From CAVTUU01 sp045804965 (GTDB taxonomy: Bacteria > Chloroflexota > Chloroflexia > Thermomicrobiales > UBA6265): 64,000 bases of DNA. Where the stretch lies: NCBI GenBank assembly GCA_045804965.1, contig JBJMMD010000035.1:1-64000 (forward strand), read 5' to 3'. The translations under genes were made by a program, and so were the position numbers. A model generated the notes under the pieces. It saw nothing but the letters and a program-made list of their open reading frames with translations. It was not told where the DNA came from and ran no database searches. This document shows positions 52,058 to 60,896 of the stretch, piece after piece; position 1 is the stretch's first letter; each line of letters starts with the position of its first letter.

Positions 52058-54967
52058 CTATGCCGCGCGGCGGAAGCCCGGGCGGCGGCGGGCAAAGACG
52101 AGGACGGTGATCCCCGCGAGCCCGCCGATGATTGACCAGAGACCGGCGTTGGCCGGCGCGCCGCTCAGCGGGCCGGCGCCGGTGCCCGGCAAGGTGGTGA
52201 CCGCCTTCTTGCCGCAGTTGTAGATGAAGACATCGGTGTTGCCGCCGCTGGCGACGAGCACATTGCCGCTCGCATCGACCTGATCGGCCTCCGCGTGGCA
52301 CCAGTTGCCGGTCGTTTCCTTCAAGCCCCAGGCGCCGTCAGATAGGCTGTAGAAGAGGATGATGCCGTCGCCGTTCGTCGTGCCGTTGACAACCTTAGCC
52401 CCCGCGGCGGTGAGGAGATCGAATGCGGCGCCGGCGCCGTACGACGTGCAATCCTGCGACCAGTTGTACTTATTGTCGGTCTGGCCGGAACAGAGGAAGG
52501 CGTGGACCTTGATCGATCCGGTCGGTCCGGTCGGCTCCGGCACGTTGTACCAGTCGCAGGTCACCTCCTTGCCGGCGCCGATGTTGACCTTGACTCCGAG
52601 CCCACTGGTGTAGGTGAGCGCGACGGTGTTCCCGTCGGCGTCGGAGCAGTAGACCGCGAAGAGACTGAGGGTGAAGTCGGTCGGCGCTTTCTCGGTGAAA
52701 GTATAGGAGCCGGAATCGAGGTTGCTGAAAGTTAGGTGACCTTCGTTGTCGGTCATTCCGGTCTTGGCGTAGCCGCCGAGACCGTTGGCCGTGAACCCGA
52801 TGCCCGCCAACCCGTTGGCGTGGCAGTCATCATAATAGTTGTTCCCCGTGTAGCCCTCTGGGCAGAGGGATTTGTGGATCGTCACCGAGGAATTCGCGCC
52901 GCCGGAGAGATCTTCGGGGATGTTGTACCAGTAGCAGGTGTCGTGCTCGTCCGAGGTCTCGGTGAAGGGAATGCCGTTATTGACGCTCTCGATCCGGGAG
53001 AATTCTTCGCCCTGGCCGGCACAGAAGACGACCGGCGAGCTGAACTCGCCCGGCACATCCTCGGTGACCGAGAAATCGCCAGCGCCGACCTGGAATTTGA
53101 CCTTGCCGTCGGAACCGGTCTTTTGCCGCGACTCGCCGCCGTTGCTGAGGTCGGTCAGAGTGAACGTCACATCAGTCGCGATGTCGACACAGTTAGCCTG
53201 GAAACCGTCCAGGTGATTGCCGGTGTCGAAGCTCACCGGGCAGGTGTACTTCGAGATCGTGATGGTGTTCGGTGACTCAACCTGCTGTTTAACCGGAGTC
53301 ACGTACCAGTCGCAGATGACGTTCAAGCCGTCGTCGAGCGCGAGGGTGAAGCCGAGATCGTTCGTTTCGGTGAACGGCACGGTCTCGTCAGAGTCCGCAT
53401 GCGAGCAGTAGATGTAGAACGTGTTGTTATCGCCCGGGATGTCGTTGTGGAAGGTGAAATCGCCCGCGGCGAGGTCGGTGAAGCTGACCACGCCCGGTCC
53501 GGGCGTGGTCGCTCGCACGCTCGTCTCGGTGTCGTTATAGCCGCCCGGACCGTCGGCGGTGACGTTGATGCCTTCGAGGGCGTTCGAGTGGCAGGTGTTG
53601 TAATAGTCGCTGCCGTTGCCTTCGAAACCGGCCGGGCAGGACGCGAGGTGAATTTCGATCGAGCCGGTGCCGGTTGGCGCGGCCGCGCCCTGCTCGTCCG
53701 GGATCACATACCAGTCGCAGATGACGCTCTGACCGGCACCGAACGAGATCGTGCGTCCGAGATCGGCCTCATTCGTGTGCGGTACTTCGTTGCCATTACC
53801 GTCAGAGCAGTAGAAGAAGAACTTGTTGTTGTCGCCCAGGATGTCGCTGTGGAAGGTGATCGATCCAGCTGGGAGATCAGTGAAGCTCACCGCGCCGTCC
53901 GCATCGGTGCTGCCGGAATTGTTGTAACCGCCCGGCCCATCGGCGGTGACGCCGATGCCGTCGAGCGGATTGGTGTGGCAGGTGTCGTAATAGGCGTTCC
54001 CAGGGTAGCCGGCTGGACAGGCGGCGAAGTGGAACTCGACCGAACCGGTGCCGGTGGCCGCGCCTGAGATGTCGTTGCCTTGCCCTTGGGTTTGATCCTG
54101 CCCGTTGGTGTTCTGTTTAGGATTGTCCGACGCGGGCACGGTGAACATATCGCAGGCGAAGCGCTCGCCGTTGAGCGTGAGCTCGACCGCCCCGCTCTTG
54201 AGCTTCATCTTCTTGGTTGCATCCGGCGTGCTCGATTCGGCCGGATTACCGGTGTACTGCGAGCAGTAGACGGTCGGCGAGCCTTGCGGTTCGCTGTAGA
54301 TCGAATTGTCGACTTGCTCTTTCACGGTGTATTTGCCAGGATTGAGACCGACCAGCGGCGCCCGCCCCGAGATCCCGTAGTCACCGGTGACCGCGTCCCA
54401 TTCCTGATGCTGGCCGCCCACTTCTGTGAAGTGGATAGTCACGCCGTCGACGGTCGCGGTGCAGGTGCTGCTGAGGGTTTGATAGTCGGCGGTGAGGTCA
54501 GTTCCGGCTGGGCAGAGGTAGCGGTAGGCGGAAATCGAGCCGAGTTCGCAGCCGTTCTCGATGAACGAGGTCGAGAACTCGACGCTCTTTGTGGCGCCAT
54601 CGTCGAGCGGACCAACCTCTTGCGGATCGGGGGTGTTCCCGCAGGCAGGCGGCGTATCCTCTTCGATCTTGAAGGTGGTTGAGGCGTCGACATCGACGGT
54701 GAACTTCGCCGTGCCGTCCGGCGGCGTCGCCTCGAGCGGACCATAGGTCTTGCCGTTGGAATCGGTGACCGTGAAGCGGGCGAACGGCAAGGGGGTAGAG
54801 CCGTCTTCCGCGAAGCTCTTGACGGTGATGGTCGCCGAACCAGCGGCGCGCGCGGTTGAACCGCCCAACCCCATCAGCGGCAGCAGCGCGAGTACGGTGA
54901 CCAGCGTCACCGTCGCCGAAAAGATGCGAAGCGACCGCACATGTCCCCCGCGCATCTGTTGATTCAT
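52058..54967 (-). CDS. Giant surface protein with six Cys-rich repeats and LPGTG anchor
   Basis: 969 aa from the Met of MNQQMRGGHVRSLRIFSATV; GGGGGAGGA lies upstream. A signal peptide is followed by a SpaA-like domain and about six repeats of 110-130 residues with conserved Cys: a first strand ending CPAGY.GN.YYDTCH, then ADGPGGYN, a loop with SFTDL.AG, a YCSD motif and a closing ICDWYV.P. Repeats 2 and 3 are near-duplicates. The end is TLPGTGAGPLSGAPAN, a helix IIGGLAGITVLVFA and RRRPGFRRAA. It is anchored by sortase if one exists in the genome. Confidence 0.93.
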   Translation of the reverse strand: MNQQMRGGHVRSLRIFSATVTLVTVLALLPLMGLGGSTARAAGSATITVKSFAEDGSTPLPFARFTVTDSNGKTYGPLEATPPDGTAKFTVDVDASTTFKIEEDTPPACGNTPDPQEVGPLDDGATKSVEFSTSFIENGCELGSISAYRYLCPAGTDLTADYQTLSSTCTATVDGVTIHFTEVGGQHQEWDAVTGDYGISGRAPLVGLNPGKYTVKEQVDNSIYSEPQGSPTVYCSQYTGNPAESSTPDATKKMKLKSGAVELTLNGERFACDMFTVPASDNPKQNTNGQDQTQGQGNDISGAATGTGSVEFHFAACPAGYPGNAYYDTCHTNPLDGIGVTADGPGGYNNSGSTDADGAVSFTDLPAGSITFHSDILGDNNKFFFYCSDGNGNEVPHTNEADLGRTISFGAGQSVICDWYVIPDEQGAAAPTGTGSIEIHLASCPAGFEGNGSDYYNTCHSNALEGINVTADGPGGYNDTETSVRATTPGPGVVSFTDLAAGDFTFHNDIPGDNNTFYIYCSHADSDETVPFTETNDLGFTLALDDGLNVICDWYVTPVKQQVESPNTITISKYTCPVSFDTGNHLDGFQANCVDIATDVTFTLTDLSNGGESRQKTGSDGKVKFQVGAGDFSVTEDVPGEFSSPVVFCAGQGEEFSRIESVNNGIPFTETSDEHDTCYWYNIPEDLSGGANSSVTIHKSLCPEGYTGNNYYDDCHANGLAGIGFTANGLGGYAKTGMTDNEGHLTFSNLDSGSYTFTEKAPTDFTLSLFAVYCSDADGNTVALTYTSGLGVKVNIGAGKEVTCDWYNVPEPTGPTGSIKVHAFLCSGQTDNKYNWSQDCTSYGAGAAFDLLTAAGAKVVNGTTNGDGIILFYSLSDGAWGLKETTGNWCHAEADQVDASGNVLVASGGNTDVFIYNCGKKAVTTLPGTGAGPLSGAPANAGLWSIIGGLAGITVLVFARRRPGFRRAA

Positions 54968-55577
54968 GGTAATCCTCCCCCGTGCCAATCGCGGCAGCTT
55001 CTGCACCGGCATTGGCGGTGACCCATCTCTCGGGTCGTTGATCGCAGTCCCGGCGCCCACTTGGCCCGCTCCTACGAAACGAGCATAACGCTCACAGTTC
55101 AAGAATAAAATCACCCGTAAAGCTGCTTCGGTCGCGCATTCGCGCGTTATGTCCCACTGATCTGAACGCACGAACCCATGCGTGGGTTTCGTGCCGGGAG
55201 CGAGATACGGGGCGCCGGTGGGGCAACGCGGCGGCGAGCGGGTTTGGGCGTCGATTGCGGGTTTGGGGACGCCGGCAGTATAGCATCCGGATGCGCGAAA
55301 TGTGCGTGTAAACCGCCGCAAATCTAGGACATTCGCACGATCTCGGCGCGGATTACGCGCCGAGCGCGGGCGTGGTGTCTTAGCCTATACGTACGCCGAG
55401 TGCGGCGCTGCGCCGCCGGAACGCGGGCGCGTTCCCCCTGCCATGGAGCGAAACCGGCCGTCCGCGTGGCCACATCGACCCACGCGGCGGCGCCGCGTCG
55501 AGTTCCTCGCCCCTCCCTCTCCCGGATAACGCTGAGCAAGGGCGGCGCCTAGGGCCAGGTACGGGCTGTGCAGCGCC
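54968..55577. other. 610-base intergenic region
   Basis: No gene recognised. It includes the leader of the LPGTG gene and, near 55400-55560, repetitive GC-rich sequence resembling family-2 fragments (CTCGCCCCTCCCTCTCCCGG). Confidence 0.5.
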
Positions 55578-55886
55578 CTACAGCGTCGCGGGCAGATCCT
55601 GCGGCCGGTGAGGCGGGAGGCCCTGGCGAGCGAGGAGGGCGAGGGCGTCGTGGACGAGCGAGGGGTTGGCGGTGAGCTCGATGATGGCGGTGGTAACGCG
55701 GCGTTTGACCCCGTCGAGGTCGCGGTAAATCTGGTGGCCATAGACCAATTTCCGCGTGCCGAGATCCTCGTATTTCCCCCACACGACGAGCCATCCACGC
55801 TCGACGAGATAGATATTGACGAAGCGGCTATGGTCTTTCCATTCAAAGGCCGGCTCCGCAAGGGGCCGGCCTGAGACGTTATCCAT
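55578..55886 (-). CDS. Small conserved hypothetical protein after a permease pair
   Basis: 102 aa. It reads NIYLVERGWLVVWGKYEDLG, then VYGHQIYRDLDGVKRRVTTA and Leu/Ala-rich ends (HDALALLARQGLPPHRP). It looks globular, with no signal or membrane helix. Its start lies 18 bases after the downstream end of the DppC-type gene, so it is probably the last gene of that operon. No family recognised. Confidence 0.6.
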   Translation of the reverse strand: MDNVSGRPLAEPAFEWKDHSRFVNIYLVERGWLVVWGKYEDLGTRKLVYGHQIYRDLDGVKRRVTTAIIELTANPSLVHDALALLARQGLPPHRPQDLPATL

Positions 55887-55904
55887 TGTTCGTTCCGATC
55901 GCGG

Positions 55905-56912
55905 CTATTGCGTCTTGCGTGGGTCGAGCGCGTCGCGCAGCCCGTCGCCGACATAGTTGATCGAGAGGACGGTGATGAAGATCATCATCCCGGGGAAGAG
56001 CGCCTCATGCGGCGAGAGCTGGATCCAGTCCTTGGCGTCGTAGAGCATCCGGCCCCAGGTCGGGACATCGGAGGGGAAGCCGAGACCGAGGAAGGAAAGG
56101 GCCGATTCGGTGATGATTGCGGCGCCGACGCCGAGTGTGGCGGCGACGATGATCGGGCTCATCACGTTCGGCAAAATGTGCTTGAAGATCAGGGACGACC
56201 GGGTCGCGCCGATCGCCCGCCCCGCCTCGATGAATTCCTTTTCTTTCACCGAGAGGAAGCTGGCCCGGACCAATCTGGCGGTGGCCATCCAGTTCAGGAC
56301 GCCGATCACGGTGACGATGAGGACGAAGACACCGAGGTTCGGATTGTTGAACCGGTCGTCGAAGAAGTTCGTCATCGAGTCGCGGAAGAGATAGGTGATC
56401 AGCAGGAGCAGCGGCAGTTGCGGCAGACTGATGAACATATCGGTGATGCGCATCAGCAGGCTGTCGGAGAAGCCGCCGAAGAAACCGGAGACCGCGCCGA
56501 TTGCGGTGCCGAGCGTCACCGCGACGAGCGCGGCCATGATCCCGACCGAGATTGAGATGCGGCCACCCCAGAGGATGCGGGCGAGGATGTCCTGACCGAG
56601 GGAATCGGTGCCCATGGGGTGAGCCCAGGACATGGTGGCGCTGGTCGCGGTGAAGTCGATTTCGTCAATTGCCTTCCCATAAAGCTGGGAGCCGACAAAG
56701 GTGGCAAAAATCAGGAAGATCAAGATGATCAGGCCAGCCATCGCCATGTGGTGCCGGCGGAACTGCCGCCAGGCATTCCCCCACAACGAGCGCTGCTTTT
56801 TAAAACGTTGCTCTTCGAGATCAGCCAGACGTCCTGGCGCTACGCGCTCGGTCGTTGGGGCCGACACAGCCGCGGCGCCCGGCGCCACTTTGAGATCAGC
56901 TTGTTGCGACAT
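55905..56912 (-). CDS. ABC transporter permease, DppC/OppC type
   Basis: 335 aa. Inner-membrane subunit of a peptide/nickel-type importer. A 35-residue cytoplasmic leader, a first helix (MAGLIILIFLIFATFVGSQL), then the conserved DppC region ATSATMSWAHPMGTDSLGQD and RILWGGRISISVGIMAALV. The EAA-loop region is ALSFLGLGFPSDVPTWGRML (after EAGRAIGATRSSLIFKHILP). It is second in an operon after the DppB-type gene. The ATPases and the solute-binding protein are not in the window. Confidence 0.93.
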   Translation of the reverse strand: MSQQADLKVAPGAAAVSAPTTERVAPGRLADLEEQRFKKQRSLWGNAWRQFRRHHMAMAGLIILIFLIFATFVGSQLYGKAIDEIDFTATSATMSWAHPMGTDSLGQDILARILWGGRISISVGIMAALVAVTLGTAIGAVSGFFGGFSDSLLMRITDMFISLPQLPLLLLITYLFRDSMTNFFDDRFNNPNLGVFVLIVTVIGVLNWMATARLVRASFLSVKEKEFIEAGRAIGATRSSLIFKHILPNVMSPIIVAATLGVGAAIITESALSFLGLGFPSDVPTWGRMLYDAKDWIQLSPHEALFPGMMIFITVLSINYVGDGLRDALDPRKTQ

Positions 56913-56956
56913 CCCATCCTCCCGCGGTTCGGGCTCCGTTGACCGGACCCAGGCGC

Positions 56957-57901
56957 CTACGAGTACTTGATGCGCGGATCGAGCACAGCGTACAGCACGT
57001 CCGCAATAATGTTACAGATAACGACGAGGATGGCAAAGCCGAAGGCGATTGCCATAACGGTGGGCGTGTCCTTGCTGCCGATCGCGTCGATCAGGAGCGA
57101 TCCAATCCCCGGAATGCGGAAAATCTGCTCGGTGATCACCGCGCCGCCAAAGATCTCCGGAACTTGCAAGGCAACAATCGTCACCACCGGAATCAAGGCG
57201 TTGCGCATTGCGTGCGCGATCACGACCGATTGCTCCCGGAGTCCCTTCGCCCGCGCCGTGCGCACATAGTCCTGGTTGATCACTTCGAGCATCGAGGCGC
57301 GGACGAATCTGGTCAGCGCCGCGGCGCCGGCCAAGCCAAGCACGGTGATCGGCATGATCGCTTGCCGCACATGTGGCCAGAAGCCGACGACCGACGAGTC
57401 ATAGATGAAGGGGAGCCAATGCAACTTGACGCTGAAGACAATGATCAGCAAAAGCCCTGAGAAGAACGTGGGGATACTGAAGCCAAGGAAGGCGAAGGTC
57501 GTCGCAAACTGGTCAAAGAGGGAATATTGTTTCAAAGCCGAGATGACCCCGACCGGTATCGCCACGATCAGCCCGAGCAAGAAGGCGGAGCCGAGAATCG
57601 CGATCGTCGTCGGTAAGCGGCCAAGCACGTAGCCCCGGACGGGGCTACGCGAGGTGTATGACTGGCCCCAATTCCCTTGCACGTATTGCGATGCCCATTT
57701 TGCGTATTGCTCGTGAATTGGGTCGTCGATGCCAAGCTGTTTGCGGAGGCGCTGGCGGAGCGCCGGTGGCACATTCGGATTGTTGGCGAAACCGGAGAGG
57801 GGATCACCAGGCGCCAGCGCCAAGATCGAAAAGATCACCATACTGATGGCGACCAACGTCACGATCGAGATCAGACTTCGGCGGATAAGATATCGACCCA
57901 C
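56957..57901 (-). CDS. ABC transporter permease, DppB/OppB type
   Basis: 314 aa from GTG at 57901, with AAAGGGGG upstream; the longer open frame is unlikely to be translated. The first helix is SIVTLVAISMVIFSILALAP, followed by GDPLSGFANNPNV and the periplasmic loop typical of DppB. The EAA loop is RTARAKGLREQSVVIAHAMR, then the C-terminal helices (FGGAVITEQIFRIPGIGSLL, IADVLYAVLDPRI). It forms the channel with the DppC-type protein encoded 44 bases downstream. Confidence 0.93.
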   Translation of the reverse strand: MGRYLIRRSLISIVTLVAISMVIFSILALAPGDPLSGFANNPNVPPALRQRLRKQLGIDDPIHEQYAKWASQYVQGNWGQSYTSRSPVRGYVLGRLPTTIAILGSAFLLGLIVAIPVGVISALKQYSLFDQFATTFAFLGFSIPTFFSGLLLIIVFSVKLHWLPFIYDSSVVGFWPHVRQAIMPITVLGLAGAAALTRFVRASMLEVINQDYVRTARAKGLREQSVVIAHAMRNALIPVVTIVALQVPEIFGGAVITEQIFRIPGIGSLLIDAIGSKDTPTVMAIAFGFAILVVICNIIADVLYAVLDPRIKYS

Positions 57902-58498
57902 AATCGCCCCCTTTGCATGCAACAGTGGAATGGGCAGGAAGCGCCGCGCTGAACACCTTTCTCGACGCGGTCCTAGACTCTGGAGCCAGCCTACGTACAG
58001 AGCCTTCAACGCCTTCGCTGGTCGTCGCGAAAAAAAGATGCTCTGAGATACGGAGGACGCCCGCGAGCGCGAGGCCGAAAGGAACAACCACTCCTCAAGA
58101 ACAAGCAACCGGAAGTGGGGCAATCCTACGTTCGATGAATCACGCCTGTCAAGGAAGGATTATCCGCCAAATCGCGCCCGGTTGTCATATTGTCAACTTC
58201 GCGACCGCTTCGCTTGCCCGCTCCGCCCGAATGCCGATCCGTTCCGTAGCTATGCAACGCAGACTGCTTGCCACGGCGAATGTGTCTACCCCCGCCGACG
58301 CTTGGGCTGAGTGCGCGGTTTTTGCCGATTAACGGTGAATGACGCAACCCGCAGACGCCCGATCCAAGGCGGCGTCAACCGTGGCCTATGGTAGACTCGG
58401 CGGTCGTGCGGTGGGGACCGCGCGGCTGCACGATGTCGCCGAACGGTCTGCGGTACGTCTTGCACAACGGAGGAAGTAGGAGTCAGGAGCGCTAGACA
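57902..58498. other. Divergent intergenic region between the permease operon and rplY
   Basis: No gene recognised in about 600 bases. It includes the rplY leader with an AGGAGGTAGG-like tract (GGAGGAAGTAGGAGTCAGGA) before the ATG. Confidence 0.5.
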
Positions 58499-59155
58499 AT
58501 GGCTGATCTGGTTCTGAGGGCCGAACCGCGTACCGTGGTCGGCAAGAAAGTCAAACAACTGCGCCGCGATGGCAAGATTCCCGGCGTCGTCTACGGCCCG
58601 GTCGTCGAGGGCACGGTCCAAGTTGCGGTGGACCGGCGTGAATTCGCCAAGTTCTACCTCTCGGCCGGACACTCGACATTGTTCACGCTGGAGTGGGATG
58701 GCGGCACGCAGCCGGTGTTCATCCGTGAAGTTCAGCTCGAACCGGTCCGTCACGATCCCCTCCATATCGACTTCTTTGCGCCGAACCTGCGCAAGGAGCT
58801 GGTCGCGAGCGTGCCGGTCGTGCTCCATCGCCAGAACCCGCTGGCCGAGGGCATCTTCAACCACGTGCATACCGAGATCCAGCTCCGCGGTTTGCCTGCT
58901 GCGATGCCGCATCAGATCGACGCCGACATTTTCCACCTCCTGCAAGTTGGCGATGCGCTGCGCGTCGGCGACTTGACGCTCCCCGAGGGCGTCGCCGTCG
59001 TGACGCATGAGGACGATGTGATCGTCAGCCTCGTTGCTCAGTACGTCGAGCCGGTGGAAGAGGTCGAAGAGGTAGTCGAAGGCGAAGAGGTTGCCGCCGA
59101 GGAGGCTGCCGCCGAGGCGCCGGCCGCCGAAGCGACCGAAGCCGAAGCCGAATAG
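58499..59155 (+). CDS. rplY: 50S ribosomal protein L25/general stress protein CTC
   Basis: 218 aa, the long CTC form. The N-terminal L25 5S-rRNA-binding domain has LRAEPRTVVGKKVKQLRRDG, KIPGVVYGPVVEGTVQVAVD and IREVQLEPVRHDPLHIDFF. The second TL5-type domain ends with EGVAVVTHEDDVIVSLV, and an acidic Glu/Ala tail (VEEVEEVVEGEEVAAEEAAA) of about 35 residues closes it. Pth usually follows this gene in many bacteria; here it does not. A hairpin terminator at 59188 follows. Confidence 0.95.
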   Translation: MADLVLRAEPRTVVGKKVKQLRRDGKIPGVVYGPVVEGTVQVAVDRREFAKFYLSAGHSTLFTLEWDGGTQPVFIREVQLEPVRHDPLHIDFFAPNLRKELVASVPVVLHRQNPLAEGIFNHVHTEIQLRGLPAAMPHQIDADIFHLLQVGDALRVGDLTLPEGVAVVTHEDDVIVSLVAQYVEPVEEVEEVVEGEEVAAEEAAAEAPAAEATEAEAE

Positions 59156-59187
59156 CGGGCTTCCCTTCTTGATCTCCAATGCACACG

Positions 59188-59216
59188 ACGACGCCCGGTC
59201 ACCGGCCGGGCGTCGT
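59188..59216 (+). terminator. Hairpin after rplY
   Basis: ACGACGCCCGG, seven-base loop, CCGGGCGTCGT, about 35 bases after the stop codon. No T run. Confidence 0.7.
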
Positions 59217-59222
59217 GCAAAC

Positions 59223-59292
59223 ACCTCTCACCCGGCCCTGGCGGGCCACCCTCGCCCTGCGTGATAAGGGCGAGGGGCTGGGGGTGAAGGTT
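59223..59292. repeat. Family-2 repeat copy
   Basis: CTCACCCGGCCCTGGCGGGC, then CCTCGCCCTGCGTGATAAGG and GCGAGGGGCTGGGGGTGAAG. Confidence 0.7.
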
Positions 59293-59317
59293 GTGGGCGA
59301 CTGCCACGATTGCCCGC

Positions 59318-60037
59318 TCACACCGTCTCGAGGAGCAGGTCGGCGACAGCCCGCGGCGCGGCAAAGGGGACGGCGTGGCTCGCGGTCAGCTCCCGGTAAC
59401 GCCAACTCGGTTCACTGCGGATGCGTGCGTCTTGGCGCTGCGTGTCTTCGTCGCTCGGATCGTAGCCGGTGGTGCAGCGGATGTAGGTGGTCGGAGTCGC
59501 GGCGGCCGCGCCGGTCAGCCGGATCGGCTGGGTCCAAGTCGCGAGCGGGTGGGGGGTGAACCGCGCGGCGATCCAGCGCCGCTGATCCTCCGACAGCTCC
59601 CCGAGGAGCAGGGTCTCAATGCGAGTGGCTTCGGGCGGGATGCGCCACCCGTCGCCGTGGGCCTCGGCCAGCTCCACCCGCGCGGCGTGTTGGCTGGGTG
59701 GGGCGCTCGTGTCCCCGTCCCGGGGCACGTCGCCATCGAGATAGACGAGGTGGGCGATCCGCGTCGGGTCCCGGTCCGCCGCGCCAGCGACGATCATCCC
59801 CCCGTAGCTCCAGCCAACTAGGACGACCCCGGTCAGGTCCTCGTAGCGCAGGACGTTGACGACGTCCGCGATGTGCGTGTCGAGATCAACCTGTGGGCTC
59901 GCGAGGTGGACGCGCTCGCCGAGTCCGGTCAAGGTCGGGGTGCGGACGTCGTGACCGGCGGCGCGCAGATACGGCGCCACCCACCTCCAACACCAACCGC
60001 CGACGACCGCGCCGTGGACGAGCACGAAGGTCGCCAT
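59318..60037 (-). CDS. Alpha/beta hydrolase
   Basis: 239 aa from the Met of MATFVLVHGAVVGGWCWRWV; GGGAG lies upstream. The oxyanion region is VLVHGAVVGGWCWR. The nucleophile Ser is in GWSYGGMIVAG near residue 85, the acid is in the DPSDED region, and the His is in TASHAVPF near the end. It resembles the esterase/salicylate-esterase group of small hydrolases. The substrate is unknown. It follows the ABC-2 permease gene by 16 bases and may belong to that operon. Confidence 0.88.
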   Translation of the reverse strand: MATFVLVHGAVVGGWCWRWVAPYLRAAGHDVRTPTLTGLGERVHLASPQVDLDTHIADVVNVLRYEDLTGVVLVGWSYGGMIVAGAADRDPTRIAHLVYLDGDVPRDGDTSAPPSQHAARVELAEAHGDGWRIPPEATRIETLLLGELSEDQRRWIAARFTPHPLATWTQPIRLTGAAAATPTTYIRCTTGYDPSDEDTQRQDARIRSEPSWRYRELTASHAVPFAAPRAVADLLLETV

Positions 60038-60053
60038 CGTTGATCTCCCGCGA

Positions 60054-60896
60054 TCAGGACACGTCTCGGCGCTGGAGCACGGTCGCCGCGATCGCCACGA
60101 ACACGGCCAGATACAGGCCGAGGACGAGCAGGGATTGTCCGCCTCCGACGTAGGGACCGGAGAATGACCCCGGTCCGTTGCCCGAGATATCACTCGTCGA
60201 TGTGCCGAGGACGGCGATCAGCGAATAGGCGTTGGCGCGCAGCAACGCCTTGATCAGCGGGCTCAGCGCGTCGACCTGATCGAGGAGCGCGCTGATCAGC
60301 CCTTCGATCACCAGGCCGTAGAGAATGCCAATCCCGATCGCGAGCGCGGTGCCCCGCGAAAGGACGCCGAGCAAGACGCCGAGGGCGGCCCAGACGGCCA
60401 GGATCAGCCACGCCGCGGCCATCCCGCGCACCAGCAGCCAAATCCCCGGCCAATTGACCGGCGCGTCCTCGGCCCGGGCGATGAGGTAACTACCGATGGC
60501 CGCGACGGCGAAGCTGGTGAAAACGAACGGGATGAGCCAGATGCCAAGCGCCACCAGCTTCGCGGCGAAGACCTTCAGCCGGACTGGACGCTGGGTGAAG
60601 ATCGTTTTCAGGGTGCCCCAGCCGTACTCGCTGCCGAGGGTGAGCACGCCGAGAATGAGGACAAACACGCCGCCGAAGAAGGGGAATCCGCCAAGCACGT
60701 TGCCGACGAGGCGCTGCGGCAGCAAGTCGAGCAGGTCCTCGCGGAACCGTGCCGGCGTGTTCGTTTGATTGCGGTAGCTGACGTAGGGGAGGACGTAGGC
60801 GAAGAAGGCCGCCATCGCCGTCCAAATGCCGAGCAGGATCCAGGTCGCGGCGCGCTTGCGCAGCAAGAGCAGCTCGGCGGAAACGCTTCCGATCAT
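60054..60896 (-). CDS. ABC-2 type transporter permease
   Basis: 280 aa with six hydrophobic helices. It opens MIGSVSAELLLLRKRAATWI, then a large extracellular loop with FREDLLDLLPQRLVGNVLGG, the paired helices LGSEYGWGTLKTIFTQRPVR, a loop with Arg-Pro, and C-terminal helices with GQSLLVLGLYLAVFVAIAAT. Its start overlaps the end of the ATPase gene by four bases (ATGA), so the two form one exporter. The substrate is not predicted; antibiotics or lipids are typical. Confidence 0.88.
   Translation of the reverse strand: MIGSVSAELLLLRKRAATWILLGIWTAMAAFFAYVLPYVSYRNQTNTPARFREDLLDLLPQRLVGNVLGGFPFFGGVFVLILGVLTLGSEYGWGTLKTIFTQRPVRLKVFAAKLVALGIWLIPFVFTSFAVAAIGSYLIARAEDAPVNWPGIWLLVRGMAAAWLILAVWAALGVLLGVLSRGTALAIGIGILYGLVIEGLISALLDQVDALSPLIKALLRANAYSLIAVLGTSTSDISGNGPGSFSGPYVGGGQSLLVLGLYLAVFVAIAATVLQRRDVS

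Noticed and set aside
55385..55954. 189-codon minus-strand frame overlapping the permease gene's end
   Set aside because: Low-complexity Arg/Ser/Thr translation in another frame than the credible small gene at 55578-55886.
58286..59224. 312-codon minus-strand frame opposite rplY
   Set aside because: It is antisense of the L25/CTC protein and has no family features.
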